A stretch of 6,247 nt of DNA from CAYZRJ01 sp964480825 (GTDB lineage: Bacteria > Patescibacteriota > WWE3 > UBA101185 > UBA10185). The stretch is taken from contig CAYZRJ010000035.1 in NCBI GenBank assembly GCA_964480825.1, positions 1-6,247 of the forward strand, written 5' to 3'. This document shows positions 1 through 4,413 of this stretch, in pieces (the stretch's first letter is position 1; every line of letters starts with the position of its first letter). A model generated the notes under the pieces. That model was not told the DNA's origin. It ran no database searches and saw only the letters and a list, made by a program, of their open reading frames with translations. Made by a program: the position numbers and the translations under genes.

Positions 1-340
1 TCGTGTCGGCGAATGTTAAAAGTTTAACCTTATCGTCTTTTTTGATTTGAAAAACTACATGAGCGCGTTTACCGCTTTTCTCATTCAAGTCGAGTAAAAG
101 CACCTGCCCCGTCATAGCTAGATGGATCAGAATACAGTTGTTGTCGTTAAGCTCAATTAAAATATTTTTAGCGACTCTTTTTGTAGTTACTATTTTTTTA
201 CCGATTACGCGTTTTTCAAAATCTTTTTTATTTTCTATTTTTGGATAACTTGCTGAAACCCAAACTTTTACAATAGTGTAACCGCCGATGTTATCTTTAA
301 GATCGTTGACTATTGTTTGTACTTCCGGAAGTTCAGGCAC
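1..340 (-). CDS. mutM: Formamidopyrimidine-DNA glycosylase (MutM/Fpg), N-terminal part, cut by window edge
   Basis: This base-excision-repair enzyme removes oxidised purines such as 8-oxoguanine and then cleaves the DNA backbone. 113 residues are visible; the family is usually about 270, so the helix-two-turn-helix and zinc finger lie outside. Seen: the reading frame opens at GTG (340-338) with MPELPEVQ, the signature N-terminus in which Pro2 (the N-terminal amine after Met removal) and Glu3 are catalytic. Lys58 in RVAKNILIEL matches the catalytic beta-hairpin lysine (E. coli K57), LIHLAMTG (71-78) matches the DNA-intercalating loop, and KRAHVVF and LLTFADT match the blocks before the usual DPRRFG-type motif. 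The GTG is fixed by the need for Pro at position 2. It lies inside the end of the upstream glycosyltransferase (8-base overlap) with no good Shine-Dalgarno, so translation is probably coupled to that gene. The conserved residues seen are intact. Confidence 0.95.
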   Translation of the reverse strand, partial: MPELPEVQTIVNDLKDNIGGYTIVKVWVSASYPKIENKKDFEKRVIGKKIVTTKRVAKNILIELNDNNCILIHLAMTGQVLLLDLNEKSGKRAHVVFQIKKDDKVKLLTFADT

Positions 341-1487
341 CGGTAGAGGAAAAACTTTCCCACTTTTCGCTCACAAAGTCGTGAAATTCTTTTTGGAATC
401 TTTCTTTAGAAAACTTTTGCACGCTTTCACGAACTTTAGTTTTGTCAAAACGTCCGTTTCTAACAGCTTCATCAAAAGTTTTTATTCTTTGTACGACTTT
501 ACCTATATCTGTCGTATCAAAGAACATCCCGTTTACTCCTTCAATAATTGTTTCTAAATGGCCGCCGGATTTATGAGCCAAAACCGGAATTCCGTGTGCC
601 ATTGCCTCAACAGGAACAATACCGAAGTCTTCGTCGGAGATCGGGTTAATCAAGCCCAACGCGTTGTGCATCGTGCGGTGTTTTTCCTCGTCGGACAGGG
701 CTCCCCTAAAGGTAATATTAGGTCCGGCTATTTCTTTTAATGCTTTTTCGATTTCACCTGTTCCAACAATTACCAAAGGTAAACCTATTAAATTAAAGGC
801 TTGGATCACAAGATCGAAATTTTTATATTTAATTAATCTACCTACAGTCACGTAATATGGTTTGCCAATGTTATCCTGTTCGTAATTTGTTTTAACGTTT
901 GTCTCAACAGGGGGATATATTACAATTGCATCTCGGTTGTAAAACTTTTTTACTCTTCTTTGAATTTCTTTTGAATTTACAACTATGTAGTCAGGTCTTT
1001 GCGCAGCAACGTAATCCCAGATTCTCAAAAGGTTATCAATATAACTAAAAGGAAATTTAAAATACCATTTATCTCTTTTTGTACTTTCGGTTGAGTATTT
1101 ATATAAAAATCTTGGAGGAGTGTGTATGTAAGTGATATGCAGTTGATTTGGTTTTGTGAGGATGCCTTTGTTCCAAGTGTTTCCATCCGAAATTATCAAG
1201 TTAAATTCTCGAAAATCCATGTTTTCAAACACCGGTGCCATCATAAAAGTGAAAAGGTACTTTGACGCGCTGTTGATGAGGTTTTGGTGTGGCGCTATAA
1301 CCTTTCGGCCGCGTAAAATAGGTGACATTTTAGATATGTTCTTTTGGTCGTATTTGGCGGTGTATATGGGTGCACTGGGATAGAGTTCTGATATTGCTTC
1401 GAATGTTTTTTCAGCACCTCCATAATGGACTAAAAATTCGTGAGCAAGTGCAACTTTTGCCTCCATATTTGGTTTGTTATCTGTCAT
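333..1487 (-). CDS. GT4 family glycosyltransferase (WbaZ-like)
   Basis: This is a retaining, GT-B-fold glycosyltransferase of 384 residues, likely cytoplasmic or membrane-associated, transferring a sugar from a nucleotide sugar onto a surface glycan; donor and acceptor cannot be told. Seen: N-terminal VALAHEFLVHYGGAEK (residues about 12-27), then the ELYPSAPIYT block typical of WbaZ-like mannosyltransferases, HITYIHTPPRFLY in the middle, VGRLIKYKNFDLVIQAF opening the C-terminal Rossmann domain (about 215-231), and the donor-binding E-x7-E motif, Glu286 and Glu294 in EDFGIVPVEAMA. No signal peptide or membrane segment is apparent. The frame stays open 11 codons upstream to a TTG, but ATG at 1487 is preferred: a perfect TATAAT ends six bases before it, which puts the TTG upstream of the expected transcript. 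ATG at 1466 (MEAKVAL) is an alternative. mutM starts within its last codons, suggesting one transcript. Confidence 0.9.
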   Translation of the reverse strand: MTDNKPNMEAKVALAHEFLVHYGGAEKTFEAISELYPSAPIYTAKYDQKNISKMSPILRGRKVIAPHQNLINSASKYLFTFMMAPVFENMDFREFNLIISDGNTWNKGILTKPNQLHITYIHTPPRFLYKYSTESTKRDKWYFKFPFSYIDNLLRIWDYVAAQRPDYIVVNSKEIQRRVKKFYNRDAIVIYPPVETNVKTNYEQDNIGKPYYVTVGRLIKYKNFDLVIQAFNLIGLPLVIVGTGEIEKALKEIAGPNITFRGALSDEEKHRTMHNALGLINPISDEDFGIVPVEAMAHGIPVLAHKSGGHLETIIEGVNGMFFDTTDIGKVVQRIKTFDEAVRNGRFDKTKVRESVQKFSKERFQKEFHDFVSEKWESFSSTGA

Positions 1488-1493
1488 ACGCAG

Positions 1494-1520
1494 ATTATAC
1501 AGCACACTCCTTGTATACAA
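1494..1520 (-). promoter_or_regulatory. Promoter of the glycosyltransferase-mutM unit, apparently leaderless
   Basis: On the minus strand a perfect TATAAT lies at 1499-1494, followed by six bases and then the ATG at 1487-1485. With the usual spacing, transcription would start at the A of the start codon. A TTGTAT at 1520-1515 could be a weak -35 (15-base spacer). An AAGGAG at 1509-1504 lies upstream of the -10, so it should not be in the transcript. Confidence 0.65.
1511..1520. repeat. Perfect palindrome TTGTATACAA between divergent promoters
   Basis: The ten bases TTGTATACAA read the same on both strands and lie between the -10 elements of two divergent genes (1494-1499 minus, 1538-1543 plus). 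They could be a regulator's operator or a weak -35 for the minus-strand promoter. Ten-base palindromes do arise by chance in AT-rich DNA, so a function is only suggested by position. Confidence 0.4.
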
Positions 1521-1534
1521 ATGCGATTTTTTCC

Positions 1535-1543
1535 TGTTATTAT
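1535..1543 (+). promoter_or_regulatory. Extended -10 promoter of the pilin-like/HEPN unit, apparently leaderless
   Basis: TGTTATTAT is a TGn-extended -10 element (hexamer TATTAT at 1538-1543, 5 of 6 to consensus). Exactly six bases separate it from the ATG at 1550, so the predicted transcription start is the A of that ATG. No convincing -35 is present, as is allowed for extended -10 promoters. There is no Shine-Dalgarno before the ATG. Confidence 0.6.
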
Positions 1544-1549
1544 TTTTTC

Positions 1550-2083
1550 ATGATTCTGTCCCATAAAAAACGAATCTCTCAATACGGTTTCACTTTACCT
1601 GTGGTACTAATTTTTGTTTTAGCATTTCTTGCCGCGCCACTTGTTTTTTGGCTTAAAGGTTCTAAAGGCGGGGAACAGCCAAACGTACAAGGCTCCGAGT
1701 CATTTTCGTCCAAAGAAGGAACCTATATTCAAGTAACTTCCGAAAAAGGCCCTTGGGACCTTTTTGAATATCTTTGCAAAACAAAAGAAGAGTGCGTCGA
1801 ATCATTAACTTCCGGCAAAAAGTGGGAGGCGATAAGCGGAGGAACAACCGTTGGTAGCAGTATAAAAATAAACTATTCGGAACTTTGGAAGGATTTCAAA
1901 TACCTAAAAGTATTCGTCAAACCGGGGTGGGGAGTTTCTACACACTCATTTGCATTAAAAAACGAATTTGGCGCGGTTGACGCGGAAACAAAGGTTTTTG
2001 ATAACGATCAGGCATTGATTTTGCCCATTAGCGTTTTAGAATCAGGAAACTATACTTTTTTACTTTTTACTGACTCATTATGA
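1550..2083 (+). CDS. Prepilin-like secreted protein of unknown function
   Basis: The 177-residue product starts with a short basic stretch, KKRISQYG, followed by FTLPVV and a hydrophobic segment to about residue 35. This resembles a type IV prepilin (class III) signal: cleavage would fall between Gly13 and Phe14, leaving an N-terminal Phe. The Glu usually at mature position 5 is absent (Val18 there), as in some minor pilins. The remainder (about 36-177) looks like a beta-rich extracellular domain ending in LESGNYTFLLFTDSL; two Cys in YLCKTKEECVES (residues 79 and 85 by my count) could form a disulfide. I do not recognise the family. The frame continues 60 codons further upstream into the antisense of the glycosyltransferase gene, but the ATG at 1550 is chosen because the signal sequence begins there and a -10 lies six bases before it. 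The stop overlaps the next gene's start as ATGA. It could instead be an ordinary single-pass anchored protein. Confidence 0.75.
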   Translation: MILSHKKRISQYGFTLPVVLIFVLAFLAAPLVFWLKGSKGGEQPNVQGSESFSSKEGTYIQVTSEKGPWDLFEYLCKTKEECVESLTSGKKWEAISGGTTVGSSIKINYSELWKDFKYLKVFVKPGWGVSTHSFALKNEFGAVDAETKVFDNDQALILPISVLESGNYTFLLFTDSL

Positions 2084-2589
2084 TTGATCGCGAATCTTTT
2101 TTATGGACTTACCTTCAACCCGAATTGAAAGAATTGGTAAATGACGGCGAGTTGTTAATTTCGCGCGCGAAAGAGGAAGATTTAAATACGGAAATAAATG
2201 ACTTCTCTTTTTTGGTTTTTCCGTTTGCAAAAGCATACGAAGGTTTTTTAAAGAAACTATTTTTAGATTTGGGCATGATTCACTACGACGATTACTATGG
2301 AGACGAAATCAGAATCGGTCGACTGTTAAACCCTCACTACAAACATGAGAATCACAACGTGTTTCAAAAGCTGTGTAATCATTCTCCCGAAGGTAAAAAT
2401 CTATCTAAACGTTTATGGGAAACTTGGAAAAACGGCAGAAACTTAATTTTTCACTACTTTCCGCATAATTTTAAACGATTAACCTTTGATCAGGCGGTAA
2501 ACGAGATTGACGAAATTGTTGCGTCTATGGGAACTGCGGTTATTGGGTGTAGTCTTGATAAAAAGATAAGTAGTATTCGTAGCGAATAG
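2080..2589 (+). CDS. HEPN-domain protein, possible RnlA/LsoA-like ribonuclease
   Basis: A 169-residue, mostly helical, soluble protein with no signal peptide or membrane segment. Seen: residues 43-66 (SFLVFPFAKAYEGFLKKLF) form an amphipathic helix with Glu54, and residues 119-127 contain Arg120-Asn-Leu-Ile-Phe-His125, an Rx4H motif with Asn after Arg, as is common in HEPN ribonucleases. Known: the C-terminal HEPN domain of the RnlA toxin (RNase LS) uses a Glu upstream of an Rx4H pair, and the arrangement here (Glu54, Arg120, His125) is similar. Inference: a HEPN ribonuclease, perhaps a toxin-like or RNA-processing protein. RnlA's N-terminal domains are missing, and no RnlB-like antitoxin gene is adjacent. 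The gene starts within the stop of the pilin-like gene (ATGA) without a Shine-Dalgarno, so it is probably translated by coupling. It could also be a non-catalytic HEPN binding protein. Confidence 0.72.
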   Translation: MIDRESFLWTYLQPELKELVNDGELLISRAKEEDLNTEINDFSFLVFPFAKAYEGFLKKLFLDLGMIHYDDYYGDEIRIGRLLNPHYKHENHNVFQKLCNHSPEGKNLSKRLWETWKNGRNLIFHYFPHNFKRLTFDQAVNEIDEIVASMGTAVIGCSLDKKISSIRSE

Positions 2590-2610
2590 AGCTTTTGGCT
2601 GCGATTTTGC

Positions 2611-2832
2611 TTAGTTGGTAGACTGTACCGGTTGCTCAACGTCTAATTTGACACTATCCGGAGCCTGAACTTTTACTTGTATTCCGTCGTTCATTGCTTT
2701 TTGGATCATAGGAAGGCCATAAACAAAAAACATTACCCCGAAAAGTATGAGTAAAATTGCACCGATTAGAAAGCCTGTTCCGTTGCCATCAGACGAATTA
2801 TTGCTTGGAGTTGGGTTTACGATTGTTGTCAT
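2611..2832 (-). CDS. Small single-pass membrane protein, unknown function
   Basis: A 73-residue protein: a polar, Asn/Ser/Gly-rich N-terminus (1-19), one strong transmembrane helix (about 20-42, GFLIGAILLILFGVMFFVYG), and a charged C-terminal tail (43-73) with alternating IQVKVQ and VKLDVEQ that looks beta-like. No cleavage site is evident, so the N-terminus is probably anchored. The start ATG at 2832 is supported by a promoter whose -10 ends six bases upstream. It converges on the HEPN gene, with 21 bases between the two stop codons and no clear terminator. I recall similar short membrane proteins in Patescibacteria but cannot assign a function. Confidence 0.75.
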   Translation of the reverse strand: MTTIVNPTPSNNSSDGNGTGFLIGAILLILFGVMFFVYGLPMIQKAMNDGIQVKVQAPDSVKLDVEQPVQSTN

Positions 2833-2838
2833 CGTTTA

Positions 2839-2866
2839 ACTTTACGCCTAATACAAATTGTGTCAA
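2839..2866 (-). promoter_or_regulatory. Promoter of the 73-residue membrane protein, apparently leaderless
   Basis: On the minus strand a perfect TTGACA (2866-2861), a 16-base spacer and TAAAGT (2844-2839, 4 of 6 to consensus) are followed by six bases and then the ATG at 2832. The predicted transcription start is the start codon itself. It lies back-to-back with the plus-strand -10 at 2874-2879, so polymerases on the two promoters would interfere. Confidence 0.6.
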
Positions 2867-2870
2867 CGAT

Positions 2871-2902
2871 TGATATAATCTTATCGTGACGTTTAAAACA
2901 TT
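2871..2902 (+). repeat. Direct repeat copy 1: duplicate of the mnmA promoter and first codons
   Basis: These 32 bases match 3331-3362 with three mismatches (positions 2881, 2890, 2891), exactly 460 bases apart and in the same orientation. The copy carries the extended -10 TGATATAAT (2871-2879), the six-base spacer and a GTG (2886) opening a frame whose first six residues, MTFKTL, resemble MIFKTL of MnmA. Similarity stops at 2903. It probably functions as a promoter because the -10 is perfect. Confidence 0.8.
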
Positions 2903-2984
2903 GCTGCAGGCCAACATACTACAGGTTGACAGCACGGGTTTTTGGTGTATTATTACAAAAGCTATAAATATCCTCATTAGATAA
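2886..2984 (+). other. Possible 32-codon leader ORF or mnmA 5' remnant
   Basis: A frame beginning at GTG 2886, six bases after the -10 of repeat copy 1, encodes MTFKTLLQANILQV and on to ILIR, 32 residues, ending with TAA at 2982-2984. Only its first six residues resemble MnmA; the rest looks like no protein I know and runs through the promoter of the next gene. Its stop directly precedes the AAGGAG of the 93-residue gene, so if translated it would deliver ribosomes to that site. It may equally be a non-functional remnant of a duplicated mnmA start. Confidence 0.3.
2926..2953 (+). promoter_or_regulatory. Sigma70-type promoter of the 93-residue gene
   Basis: A perfect TTGACA (2926-2931), a 16-base spacer and TATTAT (2948-2953, 5 of 6). 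Transcription would start near 2960, giving a leader of roughly 37 bases before the ATG at 2997. It is the most consensus-like -35/-10 pair in the window and the only one clearly separated from its gene by a leader. Confidence 0.7.
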
Positions 2985-2990
2985 AAGGAG
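2985..2990 (+). promoter_or_regulatory. Shine-Dalgarno AAGGAG of the 93-residue gene
   Basis: AAGGAG ends six bases before the ATG at 2997, an ideal spacing. This is the only classical ribosome-binding site at a gene start in the window, in contrast to the leaderless or coupled starts of the neighbours. Confidence 0.85.
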
Positions 2991-2996
2991 CAAATC

Positions 2997-3278
2997 ATGT
3001 GCGCATCTGGACCTTATGGAATTCCTATCACCAATGATATTCAAGTGTTATTGCCTGCGGATGTGACCGAGGCGTGGGAAAAGTTTCACAGTTGGTGGGA
3101 AGCAGATCACCCAGCAAACAATATCGTTCATAAAGCGGACATCCCCGCCGATATCTGGGAAGCAATGCTGAAGGTTATCCCTACCCCCATCCCAGGATAC
3201 GAAGGAAAAATCCTAGCTGACTCTTGCTACTGGATGTACGTCTTGGCACATATGGATGAGCCGCCGGCTGGTTTCTAA
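2997..3278 (+). CDS. 93-residue orphan protein, unknown function
   Basis: I do not recognise this family. The 93-residue product is soluble-looking, acidic and rich in Trp (EAWEKFHSWWEADHP at about 25-39, IWEAM, CYWMY), with no signal peptide or membrane segment. It starts MCASGPYGIP and ends HMDEPPAGF; Cys2 and Cys77 are its only cysteines by my count. The start is clear: ATG six bases after AAGGAG, behind a TTGACA/TATTAT promoter. An intrinsic terminator begins nine bases after the stop, so it is a single-gene transcription unit. By hand count its GC is about 49%, while sampled mnmA stretches vary from 28 to 47%. It sits between two copies of the mnmA promoter/start sequence, suggesting an inserted cassette. 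Its strong signals suggest high expression. Transfer from another organism or phage is possible but not shown. Confidence 0.8.
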   Translation: MCASGPYGIPITNDIQVLLPADVTEAWEKFHSWWEADHPANNIVHKADIPADIWEAMLKVIPTPIPGYEGKILADSCYWMYVLAHMDEPPAGF

Positions 3279-3287
3279 CTAACTGAT

Positions 3288-3328
3288 CCCCCCAACCCAA
3301 TACATCGGGAAGGGGGCTTTATTTTTTT
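3288..3328 (+). terminator. Rho-independent terminator of the 93-residue gene
   Basis: The stem pairs CCCCC (3289-3293) with GGGGG (3312-3316), an AA/AA internal mismatch, then CCC (3296-3298) with GGG (3307-3309) around the eight-base loop AATACATC. CTTTA and a run of seven T (3322-3328) follow. It ends only two bases before the mnmA extended -10, so it insulates mnmA from read-through. Confidence 0.9.
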
Positions 3329-3330
3329 GC

Positions 3331-3339
3331 TGATATAAT
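3331..3339 (+). promoter_or_regulatory. Extended -10 promoter of mnmA, apparently leaderless
   Basis: TGATATAAT combines a TG extension with a perfect TATAAT (3334-3339). Six bases follow, then the GTG start at 3346, so transcription should begin at the start codon. No -35 is recognisable, since the terminator's G run occupies that position. Confidence 0.7.
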
Positions 3340-3362
3340 CCTATCGTGATATTTAAAACATT
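3331..3362 (+). repeat. Direct repeat copy 2: mnmA promoter and first codons
   Basis: The partner of 2871-2902 (29 of 32 bases identical). It includes the extended -10, the six-base spacer, GTG and the codons for MIFKTL. This copy is followed by a complete mnmA frame, so it is probably the original. Confidence 0.8.
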
Positions 3363-4413
3363 ACAGAAAATAAGGCCAAAGGTAGCACTGGGTATGAGCG
3401 GGGGAGTTGATTCCTCGGTAGCCGCGTATCTACTTTTAAAACAGGGCTACGACGTCACAGGAGTGTTCATGCAGTGTTGGGATGCCAAAGCTGATGGTTG
3501 TAAGGCGGATGAAGATAGAACCTTTGCAGTCAAAACTGCGGCCAAGCTAGGAATACCTTTTGAAACCTTAGATTTTCGCAAAGAATATAACGATAAAGTT
3601 ATGAAATATTTTTATGATGAGTACCGCGCCGGCCGTACCCCGAACCCAGATGTCATGTGTAATAAAGAAATAAAGTTTGGTTTGTTTTTTGATCGGGCAA
3701 TGAAAAACGGCTTTGATTTTGTTTCAACCGGTCATTACGCCAGAATTCAAAGAAAATTGGACGGAAGTTTTAATTTGTTAAAAGGTAAGGATATTACCAA
3801 GGATCAATCTTATTTTTTGTACTTGTTAGGCCAAAAGCAGTTAAGCAAGACTTTGTTTCCTGTTGGCGATATGACTAAAAAGGAACTTCGTAGATTAGCT
3901 GACAAACTGGATTTACCTTCGGCCAAACGACCTGACAGCATGGGAATTTGTTTTATAGGCGAAGTCGACGTTAGGGATTTTTTAAAAAAGCAAATTAAAG
4001 AAAAGACAGGCGAAGTTGTGGATACTAATGGAGAGGTTATAGGAATACACGAAGGAGTCTGGTTTTATACAATCGGTCAAAGACATGGATTTAAAGTAAA
4101 TAAGTATTTTGGATACCCGTTGTATGTTGTATCAAAAGACGTTGAAAACAATCGTTTGGTTGTGGGAAAAGAAACCGACGCGGTTACTAAGGAGTTTACT
4201 GTTTTAAATCCTCATTGGATTTTTAATAAGCTGAAAAGTATGGCGTGTGCAGTGCGGATCAGACATTTAGGCGTTTTGCACGAAGCTAGATTGACTGTTG
4301 AGGGCGGCAATGTAAAAGTTGTACTCAACGAACCTATTTTTGCTGTAGCCTCGGGGCAGAGCGCTGTATTTTATAAAAGAAACGTGGTTCTAGGCGGAGG
4401 AATTATTCGATAG
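3346..4413 (+). CDS. mnmA: tRNA-specific 2-thiouridylase MnmA
   Basis: MnmA makes 2-thiouridine at wobble position 34 of tRNAs for Lys, Glu and Gln in the cytoplasm: it adenylates U34 with ATP and inserts sulfur delivered as a cysteine persulfide. The 355 residues are full length (E. coli 368). Seen: PP-loop GMSGGVDSS (16-24), GRTPNPDVMCNKEIKFG (96-112) with the catalytic Cys105, TGHYAR (128-133), DQSYFLY (153-159), DSMGICFIGE (197-206) with the persulfide Cys202, YTIGQRHG (241-248), and a C-terminal beta-barrel ending ASGQSAVFY (335-343). All key residues are intact. GTG at 3346 is chosen because it gives a normal short lead before the PP-loop and lies six bases after a perfect extended -10; there is no Shine-Dalgarno. 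The next in-frame ATG (within GMSGG) would remove the first beta-strand. Its 3' end overlaps the convergent M23 gene by 11 bases, with no terminator seen. Confidence 0.97.
   Translation: MIFKTLQKIRPKVALGMSGGVDSSVAAYLLLKQGYDVTGVFMQCWDAKADGCKADEDRTFAVKTAAKLGIPFETLDFRKEYNDKVMKYFYDEYRAGRTPNPDVMCNKEIKFGLFFDRAMKNGFDFVSTGHYARIQRKLDGSFNLLKGKDITKDQSYFLYLLGQKQLSKTLFPVGDMTKKELRRLADKLDLPSAKRPDSMGICFIGEVDVRDFLKKQIKEKTGEVVDTNGEVIGIHEGVWFYTIGQRHGFKVNKYFGYPLYVVSKDVENNRLVVGKETDAVTKEFTVLNPHWIFNKLKSMACAVRIRHLGVLHEARLTVEGGNVKVVLNEPIFAVASGQSAVFYKRNVVLGGGIIR

Noticed and set aside
288..855. Plus-strand frames opposite mutM and the glycosyltransferase
   Set aside because: They are antisense shadows of clearly recognised genes, with no motifs or start signals.
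1488..1520. Upstream TTG start of the glycosyltransferase, adding 11 residues
   Set aside because: It lies upstream of a perfect TATAAT that is ideally placed for ATG 1487, and the extra residues do not resemble the family's N-terminus.
1370..1549. N-terminal extension of the pilin-like protein by 60 residues
   Set aside because: It runs antisense to the glycosyltransferase coding sequence, and the signal-like N-terminus and -10 element point to ATG 1550.
2590..2610. Possible bidirectional terminator between the HEPN and 73-residue genes
   Set aside because: The 21 bases form no convincing stem; only three-base pairings at the ends are possible.
2798..2998. 66-codon minus-strand frame
   Set aside because: It crosses the promoters and repeat of the intergenic region and overlaps the 73-residue gene; it has no supported start signal and no recognisable product.
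3288..3345. Riboswitch or T-box ahead of mnmA
   Set aside because: The region is fully explained by the upstream gene's terminator and the mnmA -10 element, which leaves no leader to fold.
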